Of a DNA stretch of 6,637 nucleotides, positions 1-6,401 are shown in pieces (the stretch's first letter is position 1; every line of letters begins with the position of its first letter). The position numbers and the translations under genes are program-made. Source of the stretch: Spirochaetia bacterium (lineage in GTDB: Bacteria > Spirochaetota > Spirochaetia > Sphaerochaetales > Sphaerochaetaceae); NCBI GenBank assembly GCA_009929055.1, contig SABI01000137.1, positions 1 to 6,637 of the forward strand, given 5' to 3'. The notes beneath the pieces are model-generated. The model was given only the letters and a program-made list of their open reading frames with translations. It had not been told where the DNA came from and did not search any database.

Positions 1-1520
1 CGGCTAAAGAGGGATCGGCTTATGCTAAAAAGTTAGTAGGTAATTACATGTCCTCTTCCGTTCATTCCTCTATTTTAAGAGGTGTTAGAGGTAAACTGGA
101 TGAGAGTAACCCTATGGATAAGATGTTTGCTGATTTCCAACGTGCAGGAGGTGAAACGGGGTACTCGGATCTATTCAAGTTAGAAGACTTCCAGAAGATG
201 TTAAAAGAAGGACTTAATGAAGGTACTGATTGGAGAAAAATCTATACTTGGTACACAGGGTCCATAGACATGTTGAATAGATGGGCCGAACTTGCATCCA
301 GATTCTCTACATTTGTAACAAGTAGGAATAGTGGAAGGGATATAGAACGTTCGGCTTATGACGCGAAAGAGATTACTTTAAACTTCAACAGAAAAGGAAC
401 GGGTGCATTTTTAGGGAATTGGTTGAAATTTGCCTACCTATTTGCTGGTGCCGGACTACAGGGAGCTTACTCTATGGCCAATCTTGCTTTAAGCAAAAGA
501 AGTCAAAAGAGAATTACCATGGTATTTGCGGGTACGGCTATGTTAGGCTTAATTATTCCTCTTATTAACGATATGTTCCTAGGTGGGGATGATGATGAAC
601 TGTACTCTAAAAAGCCTGACTATGAAAGAAAGAGTAACTTCCTAATACGTATACCTGGATCTGATTCATTCTTTAAATTACCGATTTCTCAACCTCTCAG
701 ACCTTTCTACAACATAGGGGAAACTTTATATCAGATGGTGAAAGGCAATAGAAATGCAGGTGAGGGAACCATGGATATCATAGGTGGATTTGGAATGTTA
801 CTTCCTTTTGATCCATTTGGAGGTAGTAGTTTAGTTCCTTCAGCTTTTCAACCGGTCTTCCAGGTAAAAGAGAATAAAGATTTCTTTGGACAGAAGATTT
901 ATAAAGACGACTCTTTCACACAGTATGATCCGGAATTTAAGAGGGCATTTTCTAACACTTCACCCGCTTTTGTGGAACTTACAAGAGCTTTGAATGAAAT
1001 AACGGGTGGTGATGAAGTAACAAGAGGAATGGTAAACGTAAATCCGGCAATTTTGGAGCATCTTGTAGAAGGATACTTAGGTGGAGCTTTTAAATTTGTG
1101 AACGACATAGGCAAACAGGTGAACGGGGCCATTGAGGTTTCTAAAGGAAATGTGTATCCTTACGACTCCAGAAGTTATCCTATCGTGGGACGTTTCTACA
1201 CAAATACGGCCGCTACTTCGGATATTAACGCTGAGTATTACAAAGTGATAAACGATTCTGAAGAGTTGAATCACAGAGTTAGAAAATATCAAGAATTGGG
1301 AAGGAAAGGTGATCAGGAAGCTTTTGAAAAATCATTAGAACTCATGATTAGTCCTGAGTATAAAAAAGCTATATTTGTTAAAGCCTTCAAGAAGAGAATT
1401 GACGACCTTAAAAAAATGGCAAAAGATGGTAACTTGGAGAAGAATCCAGTCCTAAAAGGTCAAGAAAGAGAGCTAAAGATTATAATGTTAAACGAAATAG
1501 AGAAATTAGATGAAAAGTAA
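1..1520 (+). CDS. Phage large polyvalent protein, C-terminal part (LPD38-like); 5' end outside window
   Basis: The reading frame is open from the first complete codon at position 3 to the TAA at 1518-1520, so the ATG at 48 is probably an internal Met and the true start lies upstream. Residues below are counted from that Met. The visible part resembles the C-terminal region of large polyvalent proteins, which in many phages carry several enzymatic domains and may be packaged and injected with the DNA. Supporting features are the segment SRNSGRDIERSAYDAKEITL (92-111) followed by NFNRKG, a hydrophobic stretch at about 155-178 (RITMVFAGTAMLGLIIPL), an acidic GGDDDE turn (179-184), the proline-rich KLPISQPLRPFYNIGE (210-225) and ENKDFFGQKIY (275-285). 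The last 90 residues are charged and helical. No catalytic motif is visible in this part. It overlaps the portal gene by 11 bp, so the two are probably co-transcribed and translationally coupled. The LPD38 call is from memory of the family's appearance, not from a profile search. Confidence 0.7.
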   Translation, partial: AKEGSAYAKKLVGNYMSSSVHSSILRGVRGKLDESNPMDKMFADFQRAGGETGYSDLFKLEDFQKMLKEGLNEGTDWRKIYTWYTGSIDMLNRWAELASRFSTFVTSRNSGRDIERSAYDAKEITLNFNRKGTGAFLGNWLKFAYLFAGAGLQGAYSMANLALSKRSQKRITMVFAGTAMLGLIIPLINDMFLGGDDDELYSKKPDYERKSNFLIRIPGSDSFFKLPISQPLRPFYNIGETLYQMVKGNRNAGEGTMDIIGGFGMLLPFDPFGGSSLVPSAFQPVFQVKENKDFFGQKIYKDDSFTQYDPEFKRAFSNTSPAFVELTRALNEITGGDEVTRGMVNVNPAILEHLVEGYLGGAFKFVNDIGKQVNGAIEVSKGNVYPYDSRSYPIVGRFYTNTAATSDINAEYYKVINDSEELNHRVRKYQELGRKGDQEAFEKSLELMISPEYKKAIFVKAFKKRIDDLKKMAKDGNLEKNPVLKGQERELKIIMLNEIEKLDEK

Positions 1521-3426
1521 ATTCTTTAATAGAAACTTAAAGACCGGCAGAACAGAGAAGAAAGCTGCCGGTCTGACGAATGCTCTCGACGTTCTTATGG
1601 AAGCGAATTACGCTTGGTTAAGTCTTGAAGACGTGAGAAAGAAAGCGAGAAGGTCTGTGATGTACTCTCACGAGGATCAATGGGGTGACTTAATTAAGGA
1701 CCCTAATGATGGTAAAACAAAAACGGAATCCCGTTATATCATGGACCAGGGGAAGCAACCTCTTAAAAACAACATGATCAAACCGATTATTAAGAATATT
1801 GACGGTCAATTCAGGTCCAGCACAACCAAACCGGTATGTGTTGTACGGGACCAGAGAGAGTCTAAGTTAGGTGAGATGATGTCGGTGGCTATCGAGTACA
1901 TACACGAAATAAACGAGATGCAGGAATTGGACGCAAACTCTTTAAACTCTTTAATGAATACAGGTTTTACATGCCAACGAGTTGAGTATGGGTTTAATCC
2001 GGCAAAACAGGATATGAATGTGTGGGTTTATGGTTCCAATCCTTTTAGGGTGTTCTTTAACTCTAACATGGAGGATCCAAGAGCATGGGATCTTAATCTT
2101 ATTGGGGAGATATTCGATATTCCTTTAAAAGACGTATACGCTCAATTCTCTAAGAGTAGCTCTGATAAGGAGAAGATAGCAAGTATCTACGGACACAGAT
2201 TGGATGCATTCTACGCTCAAAGAGGGATGCAGGGTGACCAGAATAAAAACATGACCTTCTTTAATCCTTCAAGGCTTGACCTTTGTCGTGTTATTCTAGT
2301 GTGGAAGAAAGAGACGAGAGAGTGCTACTTCTGTCAAGACGAATTAGAAGGTAAGTGGTGGTACTCGCCATTTAGTGATAAAGGTACGATAGACGCAATT
2401 AACGCTCAAAGAGTTTATGACGCTAAATTAAACGGAGTTGAAGAGGAAGATGTCTTACTTATAAAATATGAGTACTCAGTCGAACAGTATTGGTATTATA
2501 GATACATGTCTCCCGCGGGGGACGTTCTTCAGGAAGGACGTTCACCTTATTGGCATAAAGAACACAACTACGTTCTACATATTTATCCTATGCTTCATGG
2601 TAAGATTTATAACTTCATTGAAGACTTCATAGACCAACAGAGATCCATTAACCGGACCATGACACTAATTGATTTTATTAGGGGTGCGGCAGCTAAGGGC
2701 CTTTTGGTTGTAGATGAAGACGCTTTTGAAGGTATGTCAAGAGAAAAGATTGTAGATGAATATGTACGATTCAATGGTGTTTTATTCGCAAAGATGAAAC
2801 AAGGTGTGAACCTGGACAACGTTATTAAACAATACAACGGACAGGCTTCGGTTGCAGGGGATTATGAACTTCTAAACATCCAGCTTAGATTGATTAACGA
2901 AATCTCCGGGGTAAATTCCGCTATGCAGGGGAAAGCTCCTACGGCCGGAACTCCTTCGGCTCTTTACGCTCAACAAGTGCAAAACTCCGCATTAAATCTT
3001 AGAGGTCTTTTGGATTCATTTAAAAGTTTCAGACTAAAGAGAACTTCTAAGGTAATGAAGACGGCTCAACAGTACTATACTTCTGCCAGGTACATTGATT
3101 TAGCTGGGACAGACTACGATAAAGAATCTAAGTGGTACGATCCTGAGAAGGTTCAAGATGCGGATATTGACGTTTCTCTAAGCGAAGGAACTAATACTCC
3201 GGCTTATCAGATGTTGATGAATGATATGTTGATGGAATTATTCAAAGCTAACGCTATAGACGTTAAGAAGTTACTTGAAAACTCTTCCCTCCCTTTTGCT
3301 TCCAGAATATTAGAAAGCATAAAAAGAGACGAAGAAGCAATGAAAGAACAAGGTCTTCAAGGAATGCAAGGAATACCGCCAGAACTTATGCAGCAGGCAA
3401 ACCAAGCTGCGCCAATGCTACGCTAG
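1510..3426 (+). CDS. Phage portal protein (P22-like type)
   Basis: The 638-residue product is a probable portal subunit. Portals form a dodecameric ring at the capsid vertex through which DNA enters and leaves, and they dock the terminase. The N-terminal part (about 25-160) has the usual pattern: a helical start, YSHEDQWGD (52-60; compare the F..GdQW signature of related portals), then PLKNNMIKPIIKNIDGQFRS (84-103), the place where many P22-type portals have a conserved N..R..v....G..r. FIEDFIDQQRSINRTMTLID (369-388) and the helix around NEISGVNSAMQGKAPTAGTP (463-482) followed by SALYAQQVQNSALNLRGLLD (483-502) match the stem, tunnel-loop and long crown helices. The C-terminus is Gln/Met-rich (610-638), as in portals with a C-terminal barrel or tail. 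The ATG at 1510 overlaps the previous gene by 11 bp; the next in-frame Met is residue 30, so this start keeps the basic N-terminus. No strong Shine-Dalgarno sequence precedes it. Its TAG stop shares a CTAG with the terL stop on the other strand. Confidence 0.9.
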   Translation: MKSKFFNRNLKTGRTEKKAAGLTNALDVLMEANYAWLSLEDVRKKARRSVMYSHEDQWGDLIKDPNDGKTKTESRYIMDQGKQPLKNNMIKPIIKNIDGQFRSSTTKPVCVVRDQRESKLGEMMSVAIEYIHEINEMQELDANSLNSLMNTGFTCQRVEYGFNPAKQDMNVWVYGSNPFRVFFNSNMEDPRAWDLNLIGEIFDIPLKDVYAQFSKSSSDKEKIASIYGHRLDAFYAQRGMQGDQNKNMTFFNPSRLDLCRVILVWKKETRECYFCQDELEGKWWYSPFSDKGTIDAINAQRVYDAKLNGVEEEDVLLIKYEYSVEQYWYYRYMSPAGDVLQEGRSPYWHKEHNYVLHIYPMLHGKIYNFIEDFIDQQRSINRTMTLIDFIRGAAAKGLLVVDEDAFEGMSREKIVDEYVRFNGVLFAKMKQGVNLDNVIKQYNGQASVAGDYELLNIQLRLINEISGVNSAMQGKAPTAGTPSALYAQQVQNSALNLRGLLDSFKSFRLKRTSKVMKTAQQYYTSARYIDLAGTDYDKESKWYDPEKVQDADIDVSLSEGTNTPAYQMLMNDMLMELFKANAIDVKKLLENSSLPFASRILESIKRDEEAMKEQGLQGMQGIPPELMQQANQAAPMLR

Positions 3427-5393
3427 ATAGAAGCCTCCGATATAATTCGGGGGCTTTTTACTTGTGACACAATTACCGGTCTAGGAAGATCCCAATGATA
3501 GCATACCCATACCCCAATCGCTCTGGTCATTAATTTATCATCGTGCATACCTTCTACGGCACCCATGGTCTTTCCATCTTCTTTTAGTTCAAAAGTATCA
3601 TGCTCAAATATGGCTTGTTGGTCACGCTCAATGTAAAGCCCGTCTCTGACTGCCTTAACGTGATGTTTAATAACCATCGGTTTAGTGGAGGAGTTTGTAT
3701 GGAATCCCCACCTTTTAGGTGCACCCTGTCTGATTTGATCTATAGGAGTACGAGAATAGAGGTTATCGTAATGTCCGGCTATTTCATCTAAGATGTACTC
3801 GAAGTTGTCACCCTCTGTACCTTCGGTTTCTAATGTGTTACTTTCTATGACTAATAAGGCTTCTCCGTACATAGTTGCAATTTGTGCGGCTTTCCATGCT
3901 ACTTTATCATGGTCAATGTGTCCGTGCCACTCCGCAGCAATATCGGGAACACCTCCCTCCATCATAAAATACCTGTCAAACACAACTATATCTGAAAAGT
4001 CGGCTTGATCTGATACTCCGCCAATATCTACTACAACTATATAACGGTCTCTTATCTTCTCACTATCCGGCATCATCCAGACTTTAAGATCACCTTTCCC
4101 TTGTGCGAATCTCATACCTATAAGTGAGTCCGGACCGGTATCCGCTCTCCCTACCAATTCTCCCTTAAATTCCGGATCAAGACAAGACTTCTCTAATTTA
4201 CGAACATCTTCCATTCTAAAGATGCGTCGTCCTGTGCTCTGGAATGCCTCTAACGCGGTAGATGGGTACTCGGAGTTGAGTCGCCACTCCGCCATGGTCT
4301 TTCTCTTCTTCTTGTACCAATTGATAGCCTCTAATGTGGCTCCCATCTCCCATAACATCCACTCTTTATCCTCCATTTCATCTATAAATGTATCATAGTC
4401 GTCTATTGGATTTGAGTAGATGTCAATCATGAACCATGGTATAAATACGGGAGTTAGGTTATTCTCCCCCTTCTCAGCTTTTATATATTCTCGGTGGAAG
4501 TAATTTCCAACTCCCTTAGCGGTGGATTCTAATGCAAGAAAAGAGTATTCAGTTTCATATAAAGAACCGATAATAGATTGAATAAGATCCTCAGGTTTCT
4601 TCTCTTTTGTTGCTTTCCATAAACCCACCTCAGTCAAGTGAGCCATTGAAATATCCGAAGAACGGAGTGTGTCCGGTTTTTGAGCTGATCCAATAGATAT
4701 TACACAATTTGTATTCTCAATCACCCTATTCTTAGAGCTTCCTTCAAAAGGAGTGAATTTAATCTGGTCATTTAATAGCCAATCCGGATAAGATGCAAGA
4801 GCTTTAGTAACCATCCCTCTTACGTTTCTTGACTGCCCTTCTACGTCTCCGCAAATCACACTATTCCAATTGTTTCTGTGAATTAATTGGATCCACAACA
4901 TGTAGAACTGAATGAGAGTAGACCCACCCCATTGTCGTGCTTTAAGAAGGATTATTTCGATAGGAACTCCGTCTAATCGCATCCTCTCCAGGATTCCTAA
5001 TAAATACCTCTGTGCTCTGTTTAAAGAAAATTGGATATCATACGGTTTCCCTTTCGCTTTAATCTTGATAAAGGAATAGGCCCAATATTCAAAATCATAT
5101 TTTACTCTCTCTCTTATAAAGGCTCTCCATGTCTCCTCTATATTGTCGTCGTTAAATTCTATCTGAAGAACGTCCGTAATAAAGGATTCAAAACCATTTT
5201 CTGACATCAAAGAGACTAAAGGTGTATTTGCAAAGTCTACCGGAAGATACATATCTTCTAGTGGTGCTCCTTCAATATAAACCGACACTCTCTCTATTGA
5301 CGTACTTCCATAACCACTTAACGGGTCATAAGGTGCATTAATGAGTTCATTTCGTTTCCTATTCTCTTCTAATATGTTATTTTTTTCTAACAT
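3423..5393 (-). CDS. terL: Terminase large subunit (packaging ATPase-nuclease)
   Basis: This 656-residue protein is the motor that pumps DNA into the prohead and cuts the concatemer. The ATPase half shows a Q-rich adenine region near YDIQFSLNRAQRYLLG (118-133), a divergent Walker A KARQWGGST (151-159, with Lys at the start but not in the usual GK[ST] place), a Walker B-like strand ISMAHLTE ending in the catalytic Glu255, and the coupling motif LESTAKGVGN (288-297). The RNase H-like nuclease half has Asp456 in VVVDIGG (453-459), Glu517 in VIESN (515-519) and Asp618/Asp619 in HDDKLM, which are the expected metal ligands. The length is normal to slightly long. The ATG at 5391-5393 lies inside the end of the rhomboid gene (17-bp overlap), and GAGGA about 10 nt upstream could serve as a ribosome site; the pair is probably translationally coupled. 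It converges with the portal gene and overlaps it by 4 bp at the stop codons. Confidence 0.95.
   Translation of the reverse strand: MLEKNNILEENRKRNELINAPYDPLSGYGSTSIERVSVYIEGAPLEDMYLPVDFANTPLVSLMSENGFESFITDVLQIEFNDDNIEETWRAFIRERVKYDFEYWAYSFIKIKAKGKPYDIQFSLNRAQRYLLGILERMRLDGVPIEIILLKARQWGGSTLIQFYMLWIQLIHRNNWNSVICGDVEGQSRNVRGMVTKALASYPDWLLNDQIKFTPFEGSSKNRVIENTNCVISIGSAQKPDTLRSSDISMAHLTEVGLWKATKEKKPEDLIQSIIGSLYETEYSFLALESTAKGVGNYFHREYIKAEKGENNLTPVFIPWFMIDIYSNPIDDYDTFIDEMEDKEWMLWEMGATLEAINWYKKKRKTMAEWRLNSEYPSTALEAFQSTGRRIFRMEDVRKLEKSCLDPEFKGELVGRADTGPDSLIGMRFAQGKGDLKVWMMPDSEKIRDRYIVVVDIGGVSDQADFSDIVVFDRYFMMEGGVPDIAAEWHGHIDHDKVAWKAAQIATMYGEALLVIESNTLETEGTEGDNFEYILDEIAGHYDNLYSRTPIDQIRQGAPKRWGFHTNSSTKPMVIKHHVKAVRDGLYIERDQQAIFEHDTFELKEDGKTMGAVEGMHDDKLMTRAIGVWVCYHWDLPRPVIVSQVKSPRIISEASI
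3430..3459 (+). terminator. Rho-independent terminator of the portal transcript, inside the 3' end of terL
   Basis: Positions 3431-3440 (AAGCCTCCGA) pair with 3447-3456 (TCGGGGGCTT) around a 6-nt TATAAT loop. All ten pairs form, one of them a U-G wobble (3436 with 3451). The right arm runs into five T residues at 3455-3459. Read on the + strand this is a textbook intrinsic terminator starting 4 nt after the portal stop codon. Read on the - strand the stem is followed by CTATCTAG and no T-run, so it should not stop leftward transcription of terL. The same bases encode the last residues of the terminase (SPRIISEAS). Confidence 0.85.
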
Positions 5394-5874
5394 ATAATAC
5401 GTTCCTCATGATTAAGCTCAATGAAACAGAGATTCCTAAAGAATAAAGGTGGACCAGAAAAGCGAGACTATGATTTATGATTGGTGGAATGAATAGAAAA
5501 AGTATAGCCAATCCGTAATACTTGATAAGCTCTTTTTTAGAGAATACACCCCATATAAAAACCATGTAGATTCCAACTAAAGAAAAAGCGATAGAAGAGG
5601 CCCCTATGGTAGGAAGAGATGCTCCAAGGTAACCGGATAAAGTTGAAGATGTAGCTACAATTAAAATGGCCAACCAATCTAGCGTGTGTTTCTTGATAGT
5701 TTTCCAATAAAGATAGATTACGATAACATTCACCATCATGTGTAAAAAAGAGTTGTGGATGAATTGGAATGTGATATACTTGTACCACTCACTATCACTT
5801 GAAGCGGCTAAAAAACTAAGGTCGTAAAATCTCGACACAGAGAATACCAGTATTATTGCTAGGATTAAGTACAT
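5377..5874 (-). CDS. Rhomboid-family intramembrane serine protease
   Basis: This 165-residue, almost wholly hydrophobic protein fits the minimal six-helix rhomboid core. Rhomboids cut transmembrane substrates inside the membrane with a Ser-His dyad. Visible signatures are WYKYITFQFIHNSFLHMMVN (30-49), matching the W-r..t..F.H....HL..N region with the HxxxN motif at His45 and Asn49; GASS (91-94) with the putative nucleophile Ser93, where most relatives have GxSG; and VHLYSLG (141-147) with the putative general base His142. Approximate membrane helices are 1-14, 42-58, 66-86, 90-110, 117-134 and 136-156. The C-terminus is basic (RNVLYVRKK), suggesting a cytoplasmic end. There is no soluble extra domain. 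The start ATG (5872-5874) is 2 bp after the preceding stop, and the 3' end overlaps terL by 17 bp, so this is the middle gene of a packed operon. Family membership is well supported and activity is likely but inferred. The role in the phage is unknown; membrane or envelope changes, exclusion of other phages, or processing of a membrane protein are only guesses. Confidence 0.85.
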   Translation of the reverse strand: MYLILAIILVFSVSRFYDLSFLAASSDSEWYKYITFQFIHNSFLHMMVNVIVIYLYWKTIKKHTLDWLAILIVATSSTLSGYLGASLPTIGASSIAFSLVGIYMVFIWGVFSKKELIKYYGLAILFLFIPPIINHSLAFLVHLYSLGISVSLSLIMRNVLYVRKK

Positions 5875-5876
5875 AA

Positions 5877-6263
5877 TTATCTTTTTAATTGTTGGTAAAT
5901 AATTCGTGAAAATTGCTTTTTTGAAATGTAGAAGCCTTCGGTCTCGGTCTCCAGAATATCCATAAGGATGGTGAATGAGCTGGTGTTTGTGGATGAATCT
6001 TTGAACCTCTTTAAAATCTCGTTATACATTCGTGACTTTTGATCTCCGGTTGCTCTGGGTGACCGTCCTTTAATCATGTCTGAAATTGCTCTTCTTGCTA
6101 TCTCGTAAGTAACATAGAACCTAGGTGCCCTATAGGTCATAGCCTTTTCGATTATGACTGATTTAGGGATGAATTTAGCCATATCGCCAAAGGAATTAAT
6201 CGCTTTTTCGTATGCTTCAAAAATGTCTTTCCTTCTTTGTTCGTACAAGTCTTCACTTTCCAT
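5877..6263 (-). CDS. Small helical protein with internal duplication; candidate small terminase subunit or DNA-binding protein
   Basis: The 128-residue product is charged and mostly helical, with no signal peptide or membrane segment. It appears to be built of two related modules, about 10-66 and 76-128. The first ends SVIIEKAMTYRAPRFYVTYE (35-54) then IARRAISDMIKG; the second ends FTILMDILETETEGFYISKK (97-116) then QFSRIIYQQLKR. The shared pattern is a helix, then [RG]FY[VI][ST], then an Arg-containing helix ending in Lys, which would suit a helix-turn-helix fold. It is the first gene of the leftward operon, and small terminase subunits, which recognise phage DNA and load TerL, commonly precede terL; here a rhomboid gene lies between them. 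I have an unverified memory of similar 'APRFYVS' proteins beside terminases in gut Bacteroidetes phages. The TerS role is an inference; a transcription regulator is an alternative. The ATG at 6261-6263 lies about 20 nt downstream of a good -7 element; no Shine-Dalgarno sequence is visible. Confidence 0.6.
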   Translation of the reverse strand: MESEDLYEQRRKDIFEAYEKAINSFGDMAKFIPKSVIIEKAMTYRAPRFYVTYEIARRAISDMIKGRSPRATGDQKSRMYNEILKRFKDSSTNTSSFTILMDILETETEGFYISKKQFSRIIYQQLKR

Positions 6264-6284
6264 GGTTATAAAATTCTATTAGAA

Positions 6285-6310
6285 CAAATATAATGAATGT
6301 ACTTGTCAAA
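6285..6310 (-). promoter_or_regulatory. Candidate Bacteroidota-type promoter for the leftward packaging operon
   Basis: On the - strand, 6292-6285 reads TATATTTG, an exact match to the TAnnTTTG -7 element of Bacteroidota primary sigma factor promoters. An upstream TTTG at 6310-6307 could act as the -33 element, but only 14 bp separate it from the -7 box against the usual 19-21, so the -33 match is poor. Transcription would start near 6278, leaving a leader of about 15 nt before the ATG at 6263. The weak -33 element leaves room for an activator. Confidence 0.45.
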
Positions 6311-6319
6311 AAGTTGTCA
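6301..6319. repeat. Pair of 8-bp direct repeats one helical turn apart
   Basis: ACTTGTCA (6301-6308) and AGTTGTCA (6312-6319) match at 7 of 8 positions and start 11 bp apart. The pair lies just upstream of the leftward -7 element, about 23 to 41 nt before the predicted transcription start, where an activator or repressor dimer could bind one face of the helix. No third copy is seen in phase on either side. Chance occurrence in AT-rich DNA is possible. Confidence 0.35.
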
Positions 6320-6362
6320 TTATGTCCCAAAATAACAACATGATATATAATGTATTATGCTT

Positions 6363-6385
6363 ACTTTGTTAAAGTGATACTTTAA
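6363..6385. repeat. Inverted repeat upstream of the rightward gene, possible operator
   Basis: TTAAAGT (6369-6375) and ACTTTAA (6379-6385) form a perfect 7-bp inverted repeat around GAT. A further ACTTT at 6363-6367 gives a second, overlapping palindrome with AAAGT (6371-6375), so the half-site occurs three times in alternating orientation. It sits between the rightward -7-like element and the ATG at 6402. It could bind a regulator or form a weak hairpin in the leader; the stem is almost all A-T pairs, which makes it a poor RNA structure and favours a protein site. Confidence 0.35.
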
Positions 6386-6401
6386 ATAAATTTTCAAACA
6401 G

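Larger units (their letters stand above)
6264..6401. promoter_or_regulatory. Divergent intergenic region between the packaging operon and the rightward head gene
   Basis: This 138-bp, very AT-rich stretch is the only sizeable non-coding DNA in the window and must carry the leftward promoter for the packaging operon and probably the rightward promoter for the next gene. From left to right it holds a leftward -7 element (6285-6292), two TTGTCA direct repeats 11 bp apart (6303-6308 and 6314-6319), a TATAAT (6346-6351), a TA-C-TTTG near-match to the Bacteroidota -7 element on the + strand (6362-6368) and a 7-3-7 inverted repeat (6369-6385). The rightward promoter is uncertain because no well-spaced upstream element accompanies either candidate. 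Confidence 0.6.

Noticed and set aside
48..50. ATG at 48 as the true start of the first gene.
   Set aside because: The frame is open to the left edge of the window (codons from position 3 have no stop), and the protein reads as an interior or C-terminal part of a larger one.
3600..4008. Two short + strand open frames (3600-3791 and 3793-4008) inside terL.
   Set aside because: They lie antisense to the strongly conserved nuclease half of terL, have no recognisable protein features and no start signals, so they are shadow frames.
5377..5393. Seven-A run (A AAA AAA followed by TAA on the - strand) at the rhomboid/terL overlap, possible programmed frameshift giving a rhomboid-TerL fusion.
   Set aside because: terL lies in the +1 frame relative to the rhomboid gene, whereas an A AAA AAA slip would give -1, which is the wrong frame. 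terL also has its own ATG and an upstream GAGGA, so ordinary re-initiation explains the overlap.
5537..5788. 83-codon - strand open frame inside the rhomboid gene.
   Set aside because: It overlaps the rhomboid gene in another frame, and its composition reflects the hydrophobic codons of the real gene.
6346..6351. Perfect TATAAT as an E. coli-like -10 box for the rightward gene.
   Set aside because: No acceptable -35 box lies 16-18 bp upstream (the nearest TTGTCA is 26 bp away), and Bacteroidota promoters use a different consensus. It is kept only as a note in the intergenic region.
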